DNA of 64,000 nt from Rhizobiaceae bacterium (GCA_023953835.1 JAMLJB010000001.1:3383501-3447500); one strand, 5' to 3'. Counted from the first letter of the stretch, positions 21,714-31,371 are shown. Notes: generated from the letters alone by a model not told the origin. Made by a program: numbers and translations.

Positions 21714-23173
21714 GCGAGCCTGTCCCCGATCAGATACTGGATCGCCCGATCCAGCCGAATATGCGGCAGCGACAGCTTGACGCCGTCCTCGGCGATTTCG
21801 ATTTTCGGCGGGCGGAACCGGACAAAGCGGATGAGCGGCTCGGCGGGTTCTGTATCCGAAGGCCGGAACAGGCTGTCTATGTCTTCCGGCAGGTCGCCGG
21901 GGAAAACCGCCGTCTCTGTTCTCCCGTCGAAGGTCTCGTCGCCGATGGTCTCGCCCTTGATCGGCGTGCCGATGATGACTGGAAGCGTGTCGCGCCCCTG
22001 CTTCACCGTGCCCTCGCGGGTGGCCCGCACGGCGGCCATGGCAAGCACCTCGATGGATGCGCCCGAAATATCGGCCCGACTGATCGCCTCGTCCGCAATC
22101 CTGCGCACGACCTGTTGCAGACGGTTGTGGCTTTCATGATGCAAATGGTCGGCTTTCGTCGCCGCGACGAGAATGCGGTCGATGCGGCGCGAGAAGAAAT
22201 CGGTGAAGATGCTGCCTCGTCCGGGCCGAAAGCAGGCGAGGATTTCGGCCAGCGCGCGCTCCAGGTCCACCAATGCGCCGGGACCCGCGTTCATGGATTG
22301 AAGCGCGTCGATCAACACGATCTGCCGGTCGAGGCGGGCAATGTGCTGGCGGAAGAACGGCTTCACCACATGCGTCTTGTAGGCCTCGTAGCGCCGCTCC
22401 ATCATGGCGTGCAGCGAGCCGCCCCTGGCGCGGGCGTCGGACGCCACCGGCAGCGGCGCAAAGGTCAGCGCGGGGGAACCTTCCAGGTCGCCGGGCATCA
22501 GGAAGCGTCCCGGCGGGAGCGTTGAGAGCGCGCGATCGTCGGCCTTGCAGGCCTTGAGATAGGCCGCGAAAGCTTCGGCAAGCTGGCGCGCCTGCATTTC
22601 GTCCGCCGCGCCGTTGGGATCGATGCCGACGGCCAGCGTTCGCCAATCTTCCGATAGGTCGGCGCGATCGTCCGAGCGCGCAAGCTCGAAGGATTCGGCG
22701 GAAAACTGCTGGTAGGTCTTGCCGAGCAGCGGCAGGTCAAGCAGCCATTCGCCGGGATAGTCGATGATGTCCACCGACAGTTTCCCCGCCGAGAAGAGCC
22801 TGTTCCAGCCCGACGCCGACTCATATTCGATAGTCAGGCGCATTTCCGAAATGGCGCGCGTCGATTCCGGCCAGATGCGTTCCTTGACCAGGGCATCGAC
22901 GTGATCCTCATATTGAAAGCGCGGCACGGCATCATCGGGCTGTTGCTCAAGTCGCGCGGCGGAAATTCGCCCTGACTTCTGCGCCTCGAACAGCGGCAGG
23001 CGTCCGCCATGGATGATGTTGTGGACCAGCGACGAGATGAACACCGTCTTGCCCGCCCGTGAAAGGCCGGTGACGCCAAGGCGCAGCGACGGCGAAAACA
23101 TGGCTGCGGCGCGCTCGCCGATGGTGTCGAGCGCGATGAGTGCTTCGTCGGTCAGGCTGGTGAGAGACGCCAA
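21710..23173 (-). CDS. YcjX-family P-loop ATPase/GTPase-like protein (DUF463)
   Basis: 487 aa with Walker A in GVTGLSRAGKTVFISSLVHN near residue 35 and VDIIDYPGEWLLDLPLL as the Walker B/DxPG region typical of stress-associated YcjX proteins. A later VLIDALQSMNAGPGAL segment and VAATKADHLHHESHN (a TKAD motif, guanine-recognition-like) support nucleotide binding. The start is TTG 23173, with AAGGA about 7 nt upstream. Translationally coupled to the DUF697 membrane protein that follows. Confidence 0.93.
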   Translation of the reverse strand: MASLTSLTDEALIALDTIGERAAAMFSPSLRLGVTGLSRAGKTVFISSLVHNIIHGGRLPLFEAQKSGRISAARLEQQPDDAVPRFQYEDHVDALVKERIWPESTRAISEMRLTIEYESASGWNRLFSAGKLSVDIIDYPGEWLLDLPLLGKTYQQFSAESFELARSDDRADLSEDWRTLAVGIDPNGAADEMQARQLAEAFAAYLKACKADDRALSTLPPGRFLMPGDLEGSPALTFAPLPVASDARARGGSLHAMMERRYEAYKTHVVKPFFRQHIARLDRQIVLIDALQSMNAGPGALVDLERALAEILACFRPGRGSIFTDFFSRRIDRILVAATKADHLHHESHNRLQQVVRRIADEAISRADISGASIEVLAMAAVRATREGTVKQGRDTLPVIIGTPIKGETIGDETFDGRTETAVFPGDLPEDIDSLFRPSDTEPAEPLIRFVRFRPPKIEIAEDGVKLSLPHIRLDRAIQYLIGDRLA

Positions 23174-23254
23174 ACGATAGTCCTTGGTGGCCCGCCGGGG
23201 GATCGCGGCGCATTCTTCACGACCATATAGGATGTGGCGATGTGCTCAACCAGT

Positions 23255-23767
23255 TCAGTCGCCGGGCATGATGTAGGCATCGAGGCGGCCTTTGCCCGGC
23301 GCTGCCTTGTCGAGCCCGTTCTCGAACGAGATCACGGCAAGCCCGGCGGTCGAGAACCCGGCATTCAGCGACGCCTTCGCCGCTTCGTCGCCATCGCCCG
23401 AGACGGCAAGCGCCAGATCCTCCATCATCGGGTTGTGCCCGATGATGAGAAGCGCAGACGCATTTCCGTGCTCCCGGATCAGGTCGAGATACCCCGCGGC
23501 GTCCGTCATGTAGAGCACGTCGGAGAAGATCACTTTTCCGGTATCGCTTCTCGCGGCAATTCCCGCCAATGTCTGGCGCGCGCGCAATGCGCCCGAACAC
23601 AGCGTCAGGTCCGGAACGTAACCGTTCACGGCCATGACCTCGCCCATTTCTTCCGAATCGCGATGGCCGGTCTCGTCCAGCGGCCGGTCGAAATCACGCA
23701 CGCCGGGCAAAGCCCATCCGGCTTTCGCGTGCCTAAGAAGATAAAGGGTCGCCACCGGCCCCCGCAT
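23255..23767 (-). CDS. SixA-like histidine phosphatase
   Basis: 170 aa, histidine-phosphatase fold: catalytic RHAKAGW at residues 12-18, second-site LCSGALRARQT, and the C-terminal catalytic His in LLIIGHNPMMEDLAL. SixA members remove phosphate from phosphohistidine of signalling or PTS proteins; whether this one does so is not shown by sequence. The nearest Hpt protein in the window is at 58.5 kb, not linked. Confidence 0.9.
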   Translation of the reverse strand: MRGPVATLYLLRHAKAGWALPGVRDFDRPLDETGHRDSEEMGEVMAVNGYVPDLTLCSGALRARQTLAGIAARSDTGKVIFSDVLYMTDAAGYLDLIREHGNASALLIIGHNPMMEDLALAVSGDGDEAAKASLNAGFSTAGLAVISFENGLDKAAPGKGRLDAYIMPGD

Positions 23768-23947
23768 CGCATTGAATCGAAGCTGATTTAGCGTCGGCGA
23801 GGCGCATGCGCAACCTTCGACTTTGGGAGAGGGAAGGGTTCAACTCGTCCGCAAAGCTGAGCCATGGGTGATGACGTTTGCGCTTGTGCAGTCTCTTTCA
23901 CCTGCCTATATAGGCGCCCACAATGCGGGTGAGTGGGATTGAGTCTG

Positions 23948-24364
23948 ATGAACGATCTCGTTGATGCGAACTATGTTCCGTCTGAAGACGAGCCCTTTAT
24001 GAACGACCGGCAGAAGTCGTACTTCAGGGCAAAACTGATAGCCTGGAAAAACGAAATACTGCGCGAAGCGCGCGAAACGCTGGAAATCCTCCAACAGGAA
24101 AATGCAAACCATCCTGACCTGGCCGACCGGGCTTCCTCCGAAACGGACAGGGCAATCGAGCTCAGGGCACGCGACCGCCAGCGAAAATTGATCTCAAAGA
24201 TCGATTCCGCGCTTCAGCGCATCGATGACGGCACCTACGGCTATTGCGAGGAAACGGGCGAGCCGATCTCGCTCAAGCGGTTGGACGCGCGGCCCATCGC
24301 GACGCTTTCCATCGAGGCGCAGGAGCGCCACGAGAAGCGCGAGAAGGTTTATCGCGACGACTGA
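23948..24364 (+). CDS. dksA: RNA polymerase-binding transcription factor DksA
   Basis: Binds the RNA polymerase secondary channel and, with ppGpp, adjusts rRNA and stress transcription. 138 aa: coiled coil (YFRAKLIAWKNEILREARETL ... LRARDRQRKLISKIDSALQRI) with DxxDxA-like tip residues (DLADRASSETDRA), then the globular end (GTYGYCEETGEPISLKRLDARP). Only one Cys of the usual C4 zinc site remains (CEETG, ARP), so it should not bind zinc in the classical way, as in DksA2-type proteins. ATG 23948 is preferred to GTG 23933 because homologues begin near this point. Confidence 0.94.
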   Translation: MNDLVDANYVPSEDEPFMNDRQKSYFRAKLIAWKNEILREARETLEILQQENANHPDLADRASSETDRAIELRARDRQRKLISKIDSALQRIDDGTYGYCEETGEPISLKRLDARPIATLSIEAQERHEKREKVYRDD

Positions 24365-24497
24365 CGTTGGGTCGCGGGTCGTTGCGTTGTCGAAAGAGGG
24401 GATGCGGCATAGGTCCGCATCGCCCATCTTTGGCGTTTCGCGACCTTTCAATTTCACAATTCTTCGCAAGAATGATTGCTCCGCAGGAGGATTCGCG

Positions 24498-25943
24498 ATG
24501 CGTTTCAGAGATCTGGTTGCGATGGGTGTCGCACTTGCCATCGCCGCGCTTGCGCCCGTCGCGCATGCACAGGGGACCGGAGGCACGCCCGGAAGCGAAG
24601 TCAACCCGCCCACAGGCCAGAAACGGATGCCGACGGGTCGCGCGCAGATCGAGCTTTCCTTCGCGCCCCTGGTCAAGGAAACCGCGCCTGCGGTGGTGAA
24701 TGTGTATGCGTCGAAGCAGGTCGAGGCCAGCCAGTCACCCTTCATGGGCGATCCGTTCTTCGAGCGCTTCTTCGGGTTGCAGCAGGTGCCGCCGCGCGCG
24801 CGCTCCTCGCTCGGTTCCGGCGTGCTGGTCGACCCGAAAGGGATCGTCGTCACCAATTACCATGTGATCCGGGACGCCGACGAGATCAAGGTCGCGACCT
24901 CGGACGGACGGGAGTTCGAAAGCAAGGTCCTGCTCAAGGACGAGGAAGTCGACCTGGCCGTGCTGAAGATCGAGGCGTCCACCCCGTTTCCTGCCCTGAA
25001 ACTCGGCGATTCGGATGCACTTGAGGTGGGCGATCTGGTGCTTGCCATCGGCAATCCGTTCGGCGTCGGCCAGACGACGACCAGCGGCATCGTTTCGGCG
25101 CTGGCGCGGTCGCATATCGGCGTTTCGGATTTCGGATTCTTTATCCAGACCGACGCGGCGATCAATCCCGGCAATTCCGGCGGCGCACTCATCAACATGT
25201 CAGGCCAACTGATCGGCATCAATACGGCGATTTTCAGCCGCAGCGGCGGCTCCATCGGGATCGGCTTCGCCATTCCGTCCAACATGGTGCGCGCGGTGAT
25301 GCAAGCCGCATTCAGCGGCGCCGACAAATTCGAGCGGCCTTATATCGGCGCGAGTTTCGAACCCGTCACGGCGCAGATCGCGGAAGCGCTGGGCATGGAC
25401 CGTCCGTCGGGCGCGCTCGTCGCCAAGGTGGAGCAGGGCGGACCGGCGGAGGGGGCAGGGCTGAAGCCAGGCGATGTAATTCTGGCCGTCAACGACGCAC
25501 CCATCGAGCATGTGGACGCGCTCGGCTATCGGTTGGCGACGCAGATGATTGGCGCGAACGTCAAGTTGACCATCCTGCGGCAGGGTCAGCGGCAGGACGT
25601 GTCCGTCGTTCTGGTGAAAACGCCCGAGGGCGCAGGCGATGACAGTGTGACCATTACCGGCGGCAGTCCGTTTGCGGGTGCGACCGTTGCGTCACTCACG
25701 CCGCAGTTGGCTGCAAAAATGCGGATTCCACGGGATGTCGAAGGTGTTGCTGTCGTAGATCTCGACCGCAATTCCGCCGCTGCGCGAATCGGCATTCGCC
25801 CCGGCGACATCGTTCGCGAGGTCAATGGAACCGAGATCGGTGAACCGACCGACCTGGCGCAGGCCGCTTCGGAATCGACGCGCTGGTGGCGCTTCACAAT
25901 CGAGCGAGGCGGCCGCACCCTGCGCCAGACCATGCGCTTCTGA
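24498..25943 (+). CDS. Do-like periplasmic serine protease (DegP/DegQ family)
   Basis: 481 aa: Sec signal peptide (residues 1-26, cleavage after AHA), trypsin-like domain with triad His in TNYHVIRDADE, Asp in EVDLAVLKIE and Ser in GNSGGALIN, followed by two PDZ domains (from about residues 285 and 390; GPAEGAGLKPGDVILAVND; AARIGIRPGDIVREVNG). The linker before the protease carries the Q-linker and LA-loop (PFMGDPFFERFFGLQQVPPR). It degrades or refolds damaged envelope proteins. SD AGGAGG lies 7 nt before ATG. It is followed 3 bp later by rarA. Confidence 0.95.
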   Translation: MRFRDLVAMGVALAIAALAPVAHAQGTGGTPGSEVNPPTGQKRMPTGRAQIELSFAPLVKETAPAVVNVYASKQVEASQSPFMGDPFFERFFGLQQVPPRARSSLGSGVLVDPKGIVVTNYHVIRDADEIKVATSDGREFESKVLLKDEEVDLAVLKIEASTPFPALKLGDSDALEVGDLVLAIGNPFGVGQTTTSGIVSALARSHIGVSDFGFFIQTDAAINPGNSGGALINMSGQLIGINTAIFSRSGGSIGIGFAIPSNMVRAVMQAAFSGADKFERPYIGASFEPVTAQIAEALGMDRPSGALVAKVEQGGPAEGAGLKPGDVILAVNDAPIEHVDALGYRLATQMIGANVKLTILRQGQRQDVSVVLVKTPEGAGDDSVTITGGSPFAGATVASLTPQLAAKMRIPRDVEGVAVVDLDRNSAAARIGIRPGDIVREVNGTEIGEPTDLAQAASESTRWWRFTIERGGRTLRQTMRF

Positions 25944-25946
25944 CCG

Positions 25947-27257
25947 ATGTCCGACCTTTTCAATCCGCAAGGCGCGCAACCGGAGCCGCCCGGGCGTCCG
26001 CTGGCGGATCGGCTGCGCCCGCAGACGCTTGCGGATGTCGTCGGGCAGGAGCACCTGACCGGAGAAGAGGGCGTGTTGAGCCGCATGATCGTCTCCGGTT
26101 CGATCGGATCGATGATCTTCTGGGGACCGCCCGGCACCGGCAAGACAACCGTGGCGCGGCTGCTGGCTGGCGAAACCGGTCTTGCCTTCGAGCAGATTTC
26201 CGCGATCTTCTCGGGCGTCGCTGACCTGAAGAAGGTTTTCGAGGCGGCGCGGCTGCGCCGCGCCAATGGTCGCCAGACATTGCTGTTCGTGGATGAGATC
26301 CATCGCTTCAATCGCGCCCAGCAGGACTCGTTCCTGCCGGTGATGGAAGACGGAACGGTCATCCTTGTCGGCGCAACGACCGAGAACCCGTCATTCGAAC
26401 TCAACGCCGCGTTGCTGTCGCGCGCCCGCGTGCTGACATTCCACACGCTGGACGAAGCCAGCATTGGAAAGCTGCTGGAACGGGCAGAGCAGGCCGAAAG
26501 CAGGGAACTGCCGCTCGACGCGGAGGCAAGGGCGGTTCTGGTACGCATGGCCGACGGAGACGGGCGCGCCGCCCTGACGCTGGCCGAAGAAATATGGCGC
26601 GCGGCGAAACCAAAAGAAGTATTCGATGCCAACAAGTTACAGGATGTTGTTCAACGACGTGCGCCAGTCTATGACAAGGGGCAGGACGGCCACTACAACC
26701 TGATCTCCGCGCTGCACAAATCCGTGCGCGGGTCTGACCCTGATGCAGCGCTCTATTATCTGGCGCGCATGTTCGACGCTGGCGAAGACCCGCTTTTTCT
26801 CGGGCGCAGACTGGTCAGGATGGCCGTGGAGGATATCGGATTGGCCGATCCGCAAGCGCTGGTCATCGCAAACGCCGCCAAGGACGCCTACGATTATCTG
26901 GGTTCGCCGGAGGGCGAACTCGCGCTGGCCGAAGCCTGCGTTTATCTGGCGACCGCGCCCAAGTCCAACGCGGTCTACACCGCCTTCAAAGCCGCGACGC
27001 AGGCCGCAAAGGAGTTTGGATCGCTGCTGCCTCCGAAGCACATTCTCAACGCGCCGACGAAGCTGATGAAGCAGGAGGACTACGGCAAGGGCTATCTCTA
27101 CGACCACGACCAGCCGGATGCGTTCTCAGGCCAGGATTATTTCCCCGAGCGCCTCGGGCGACAGACGTTCTACGAACCAGTCGATCGCGGTTTCGAACGC
27201 GAAATCCGCAAGCGCCTCGACTATTGGGCACGGCTGAGAGTCGAGCGAGGGTCTTAG
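25947..27257 (+). CDS. rarA: Replication-associated recombination protein A (MgsA/WRNIP1 family)
   Basis: A clamp-loader-like AAA+ ATPase acting at stalled forks. 436 aa: PLADRLRPQTLADVVGQEHL, Walker A WGPPGTGKTTVARLLAG, Walker B LLFVDEIHRFNRAQQD, sensor 1 LVGATTENPSFELN, sensor 2/helical SALHKSVRGSDPDAALYYLARM, and the tetramerisation C-terminus. Immediately downstream of the Deg protease gene (3 bp), so one transcript is likely; this pairing is common in rhizobia. Confidence 0.97.
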   Translation: MSDLFNPQGAQPEPPGRPLADRLRPQTLADVVGQEHLTGEEGVLSRMIVSGSIGSMIFWGPPGTGKTTVARLLAGETGLAFEQISAIFSGVADLKKVFEAARLRRANGRQTLLFVDEIHRFNRAQQDSFLPVMEDGTVILVGATTENPSFELNAALLSRARVLTFHTLDEASIGKLLERAEQAESRELPLDAEARAVLVRMADGDGRAALTLAEEIWRAAKPKEVFDANKLQDVVQRRAPVYDKGQDGHYNLISALHKSVRGSDPDAALYYLARMFDAGEDPLFLGRRLVRMAVEDIGLADPQALVIANAAKDAYDYLGSPEGELALAEACVYLATAPKSNAVYTAFKAATQAAKEFGSLLPPKHILNAPTKLMKQEDYGKGYLYDHDQPDAFSGQDYFPERLGRQTFYEPVDRGFEREIRKRLDYWARLRVERGS

Positions 27258-27395
27258 GCTGGGATTTCGGCAGGTGTTCGCGTTTCCCTTCGCTTTGCCT
27301 AAAATGATTATCTAAAGTTGTGTGATAGCCATAAACATACGTAAGGTTTCTCTGGTTTTCTGGGTTCCCGTATCAAGGGGGTCAGGAGCAAACCC

Positions 27396-27539
27396 ATGAA
27401 ACTCACAGCAGTTCTTCTTCTTTCTTTTGCGTTCGGGTGCACGAGCGCTTTCGCGCATGGCGGTGGCTGCCGCAAATCGTCACCGCCCGGCCAGTGCTGC
27501 CACATGGACAACAGCACAGGCAGCGTGCATTGCCACTGA
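27396..27539 (+). CDS. Small secreted Cys/His-rich peptide, YHYH-like
   Basis: A 47-aa gene. ATG 27396 has a good SD (CAGGAG, 8 nt upstream). Residues 1-20 are a Sec signal peptide (MKLTAVLLLSFAFGC then TSAFA) and the mature peptide has HGGGCRKSSPPGQCCHMD and ends GSVHCH: four Cys plus several His. The HxGG...GCH...G-x-HCH layout matches the YHYH motif of short secreted or phage-associated bacterial proteins. Metal binding is plausible but not shown. A second Cys at residue 15 lies within the signal peptide. Confidence 0.65.
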   Translation: MKLTAVLLLSFAFGCTSAFAHGGGCRKSSPPGQCCHMDNSTGSVHCH

Positions 27540-27627
27540 TTGCAACGCACCGGGGATTGGGCAGCGGGATCGGAGGGAGGGAGGAAACACAGTCCCCGCT
27601 GCATAAACGTCAGTCGCATAAGATAGA

Positions 27628-29667
27628 TTATGGAACTGACGATTGTACCGTTCTGGCTGGGGAAATATCGCCGGCATCCTGTACAAAGATATCGGCGGGC
27701 TTCTGGCCGGACCTGTATCGCTCATGGGCGAGCAGCAGGCCTTGCTCGAAATTGCGCGTGTAACGCACTGTATCGAAAAGCGGACATGATGATCGGTTGG
27801 CCGCGAGCCGCGCCTTCGCCGCGTTCAGGACGCGTGGCTGGAGCGCCAGCGCCAGCGCCTTCTGTTCGTATTCCTCCTCGGTTTCCGCAATCAACTGCGG
27901 CAGACCCACGGCAGTCAGCAGGCTTGCGCCGACCCGTGCAGCAAACTGCCGTCCGGATTTGGTCAAAATCGGAAGCCCGGCCCACAAGGCATCGCTGGCG
28001 GTGGTGTGGGCATTACAATTGAAGGTGTCCAGGAACAGGTCGGCGTGTCGATGCCGCTCCAGATGCTCGGAAATCGCAATCTTGTTCGCAAAAACCAGAC
28101 GTGCCGGATCGATGCCGCGCGCCATCGCTTCCTTGCGCAGGTTCTGTTCGGCATGCGGATTGGTGCGGATCAGCCAAAGAACGCTGCCCGGAACTCTGCG
28201 GAGAAGCCGCATCCATATATCGAATTCACGCACACTGATCTTGTAGGACTTGTTGAAGCAGCAGAACACGAATGCGCCGTTCGGCAGGCCATGTTCCGCT
28301 CGTGTGGTGCTTCTTCCAGAAACGCCGCGCCAGTTGTCGTTGGGCTGGTAGCTGTGTGGAAGATAGATCACCCGTTCCGAATAGAATTGCCTCAGTTCCG
28401 GTGTGATGAGCGTCGGGTCGGCGATGATATATTCGATCTCGTCGGCGCCAAGCGAACCGGGATAGCCGAGATAGTTGATCTGGACAGGCGCAAGCCGATA
28501 GCGGAACAATCGCGACCGTTCGTCGGAGGTATATCCCTTGAGGTCGATGGCGATGTCGAGATCGTCGGCGCGGGCGAACTGGACAATCTCCTGGTCTGAC
28601 GAGGCCTGCACGTCGCGGAACGCGGTGACCTGTCGGCGCATCAGTTGAAGATACTGTCCGTCCCGGTTCGTTCCATAGCTGTAGGCAAAGATGTCGAAGC
28701 GCGATCTGTCGTGTTCGCGAAACAGGCCGGACATCAGGAACATCGTCGCATGTTCATGGAAATCCGAGGAAAAGTACCCTACCCGGACCCGTGCCCAATC
28801 CGGGCGCGTTCGGGCGGGAAGAGGCAAGGGCTTGATACGAGCAGTGCCCTTCTTCCAGAGCAGCGCCGATCGTTGCAACTGATGTTCCGGTTCATCTTCC
28901 AGTGTCAGCGCCGACCAGGGCAACACATCGAGGCCAACGGATATATTTGCGTTGGCTCTGAAATCGCACATATGGGCATGCACGTGGAACTTCATCGCTG
29001 CCGCATCCATCAGCTTTGGATCAGCAGCGGCTGCGCGCTCGAATGCCTGTAGCGATCCTGTGAAATCCCCCCGGCGAAACAGGATTGTACCAATTTGATG
29101 ATGCGCCTCGGCCAATTCGGGCCTTAAGCGAACTGCCTCGGAAAACGCGGCGAACGCAGCGTCTTCATCGCCCTTAATATAATACAGTCCTCCCAGGTGC
29201 TGATGCGCCTGCGCGAAATCGGGTTGCATTGCGATTGCCCGATTGTAGGCAGCGATTGCATCATCCAGCTTTCCTTGCTCGTAAAGGACAGCGCCGCGAT
29301 AGAGATGCGAAAGCGCAAGTTTCCTGTCGATCGAGATCGCTCGGTCAAGCGCCGAGAGAGCTTCATTAAGCTCGCCTCGCGTTTGCAGGAACACACCAAG
29401 GTTGTGATGAGCCGTAGCATCGCGCGGCCGAAGCGCTATTGCGCGGCGAATGTATCGCTCCGCCTCCGCGTGCTTATTGAAAATGGTGAAGACCGAACCA
29501 AGGAGCGAGCAGAGCACAAAGGAATTTGGAAACTTCTGCGCCAACACTGCCGCATCGGCTTCCACCTGCGCATACTCGCCTTTGCCGTAAAGCTCCAGGA
29601 CCGGCCCCAGAAGCTGCGGCGCAGGATCGATGGCTTGAACTGTTGGTTTGCTGCGGTCTTTCAACAT
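27628..29667 (-). CDS. TPR-containing glycosyltransferase family 41 protein (O-GlcNAc-transferase-like)
   Basis: 679 aa. Residues 15-250 hold about six tetratricopeptide repeats (for example ALSHLYRGAVLYEQGKLDDA and FAQAHQHLGGLYYIKGDEDA). The C-terminal two-thirds is the SPINDLY/OGT catalytic region: VRVGYFSSDFHEHATMFLM, DIAIDLKGYTSDERSRLFRY with APVQINYLGYPGSLG, VFCCFNKSYKISVREFDIW and FLDTFNCNAHTTASDALWAG, all classic GT41 blocks. Such enzymes transfer GlcNAc or other sugars to proteins or surface polymers; acceptor unknown. Its neighbours (YHYH peptide, MBL hydrolase) give no clue. No signal or membrane segment. Confidence 0.92.
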   Translation of the reverse strand: MLKDRSKPTVQAIDPAPQLLGPVLELYGKGEYAQVEADAAVLAQKFPNSFVLCSLLGSVFTIFNKHAEAERYIRRAIALRPRDATAHHNLGVFLQTRGELNEALSALDRAISIDRKLALSHLYRGAVLYEQGKLDDAIAAYNRAIAMQPDFAQAHQHLGGLYYIKGDEDAAFAAFSEAVRLRPELAEAHHQIGTILFRRGDFTGSLQAFERAAAADPKLMDAAAMKFHVHAHMCDFRANANISVGLDVLPWSALTLEDEPEHQLQRSALLWKKGTARIKPLPLPARTRPDWARVRVGYFSSDFHEHATMFLMSGLFREHDRSRFDIFAYSYGTNRDGQYLQLMRRQVTAFRDVQASSDQEIVQFARADDLDIAIDLKGYTSDERSRLFRYRLAPVQINYLGYPGSLGADEIEYIIADPTLITPELRQFYSERVIYLPHSYQPNDNWRGVSGRSTTRAEHGLPNGAFVFCCFNKSYKISVREFDIWMRLLRRVPGSVLWLIRTNPHAEQNLRKEAMARGIDPARLVFANKIAISEHLERHRHADLFLDTFNCNAHTTASDALWAGLPILTKSGRQFAARVGASLLTAVGLPQLIAETEEEYEQKALALALQPRVLNAAKARLAANRSSCPLFDTVRYTRNFEQGLLLAHERYRSGQKPADIFVQDAGDISPARTVQSSVP

Positions 29668-29762
29668 TCCACGTCGACAACCGTATTCGCTGATCGAAAC
29701 CGCACGAATACGAGCAATCGCTTATATCAGCAATAGCTAACTCGACAAAGTCGGTTTGATCG

Positions 29763-30581
29763 TCAGGGGCCGTCTGTCAGGGGGATTTCGATGACCATGC
29801 CGTCATAGGCCGGCTCGACGTTTTCCGGCGTCTCCGCAAGCACCGTTTCATAGTCGAGCGGCACATGCATGTGCGTCAGCGCAGCGTGGCGCGGTTTCAG
29901 GCGCGCGATCCAGTCCAGAGCTTCGTTCAAGCTGAAATGGCTCGGATGAGGCCTGTATTGAAGCGCATCGATGACGAGCCATTCCAGCCCCTGAAGCCGC
30001 TGCGCGGTCGCATCGGGAAATGCCGAAACGTCGGAGCAATAGGCAAGATTTCCGATGCGGAACCCCAGTGAAACGATGTCGCCATGGATCTGCGGCAGCG
30101 GTTCGAACCGCAGAACACCACCGTCGCCGCGAATCTCCACCGTCTTGCGGTGGTCGATCAGATGCGCCTTGACGATTGGCGGATAAGAACTGCCGTCCGG
30201 TGTCTCAAAACAATAGCCGAACCCTTCGCGCAGGCGGTAGAGCGCAGTACGGTCAGCATAGATATCAATCAGTTGCTGCTGTTCGATCACGTAGCTTCTG
30301 AGATCGTCGATGCCATGGATATGGTCCGCATGGGCATGGGTATAGACGACCGCATCGATGTGCTGGACAGACGCCATCAGCATCTGTTCGCGAAAGTCCG
30401 GTCCGGTGTCGACAACCACGGTCGTCGTTCTCTGTTCGCCGATGCGCTCAACCAGCGCGGCGGCGCGGCGGCGACGATTTCTTGGATTCGCTGGATCGCA
30501 TCGACCCCAATCGCCGGTGACACGCGGCACGCCGGGCGAAGACCCGCATCCCAGAATCGTCAGGCGCAGAGTGTCGGTCAC
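29763..30581 (-). CDS. MBL-fold metallo-hydrolase (PhnP-like)
   Basis: 272 aa with the metallo-beta-lactamase metal motif HAHADHIHGIDDLR (HxHxDH), an early GCGSSPGVPRVTGDWGRCDP and metal-binding GDIVSLGFRIGNLAYCSDVS. The N-terminal part matches the PhnP-type cyclic phosphodiesterase group rather than glyoxalase II. Its start overlaps the tatD stop (ATGA), so it is co-translated with tatD in the metG-tatD-MBL array conserved in Hyphomicrobiales. Substrate unknown. Confidence 0.9.
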   Translation of the reverse strand: MTDTLRLTILGCGSSPGVPRVTGDWGRCDPANPRNRRRRAAALVERIGEQRTTTVVVDTGPDFREQMLMASVQHIDAVVYTHAHADHIHGIDDLRSYVIEQQQLIDIYADRTALYRLREGFGYCFETPDGSSYPPIVKAHLIDHRKTVEIRGDGGVLRFEPLPQIHGDIVSLGFRIGNLAYCSDVSAFPDATAQRLQGLEWLVIDALQYRPHPSHFSLNEALDWIARLKPRHAALTHMHVPLDYETVLAETPENVEPAYDGMVIEIPLTDGP

Positions 30582-31369
30582 AGGACCTCCACCGGACGCA
30601 CCGCGCGGGAAAACAGCCGGAAGAAATTGTCGGTGGTGAGCCGCGCGACGTGCTCGGCGCTGACGCCGATCGTTTCCGCGAGAACGGCGGCTGTATTCAC
30701 CACATAAGCCGGTTCGTTACGCTTGCCGCGATAGGGTGGCGGGGCGAGATAGGGCGCATCCGTTTCGACCAGCAGGCGATCATGCGGGATCTCCTTCGCG
30801 ATCTCGCGGATGTCGCCGGAATTCCTGAAAGTCAGGATCCCCGAAAAGGAGACGTAGCCGCCAAGCTCGACGCCTTTCAGGGCAAGCGCCCTGCCCGACG
30901 AAAAACAATGAAGGAGGAAGGGGAAAGGACCCTTCCCCATTTCGTCCTCAAGGATGGCGGCAATGTCGTCGTCGGCTTCGCGCGCATGGATCACCAGCGG
31001 CAGGCCGGTGATCCGGCTGGCCGCGATATGGGTGCGAAAACCTGCGGCCTGATCGGCGCGCGGCGCCTTGTCGTAGTGGTAGTCCAGCCCCGCCTCGCCG
31101 ATGGCGACCACCTTCGGATGCTCCGCCAGTTGAACCAGCTCGTCCACGCCGATGCCGCGCTCTTCGCCTGCATTGTGCGGATGGGTGCCGACCGAGCAAA
31201 ACACGTCGTCAAAGGCTTCGGCAATTGCCCTGATTTCGTCGAAGCGGCGCACGCGCGTTGAGATCGTGACCAGCGTGTGCACGCCCGCCGCCTTAGCGCG
31301 CGCAACGATGGCCGCGCGCTCCTCGGCAAAGTCCGGGAAGTCCAGATGGCAATGACTGTCGACCAGCAT
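30578..31369 (-). CDS. TatD-family metal-dependent hydrolase (DNase)
   Basis: 263 aa, TIM-barrel amidohydrolase fold: metal-binding DSHCHLDF at the N-terminus, EAGLDYHYD (Glu ligand), LPLVIHAREADDD, LHCFSSG and LLVETDAPYLAPPPYRGKRN (Asp ligand and C-terminal signature). TatD proteins act as 3'-5' exonucleases on DNA/RNA. Follows metG by 2 bp. Confidence 0.95.
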   Translation of the reverse strand: MLVDSHCHLDFPDFAEERAAIVARAKAAGVHTLVTISTRVRRFDEIRAIAEAFDDVFCSVGTHPHNAGEERGIGVDELVQLAEHPKVVAIGEAGLDYHYDKAPRADQAAGFRTHIAASRITGLPLVIHAREADDDIAAILEDEMGKGPFPFLLHCFSSGRALALKGVELGGYVSFSGILTFRNSGDIREIAKEIPHDRLLVETDAPYLAPPPYRGKRNEPAYVVNTAAVLAETIGVSAEHVARLTTDNFFRLFSRAVRPVEVL

Positions 31370-31371
31370 GC

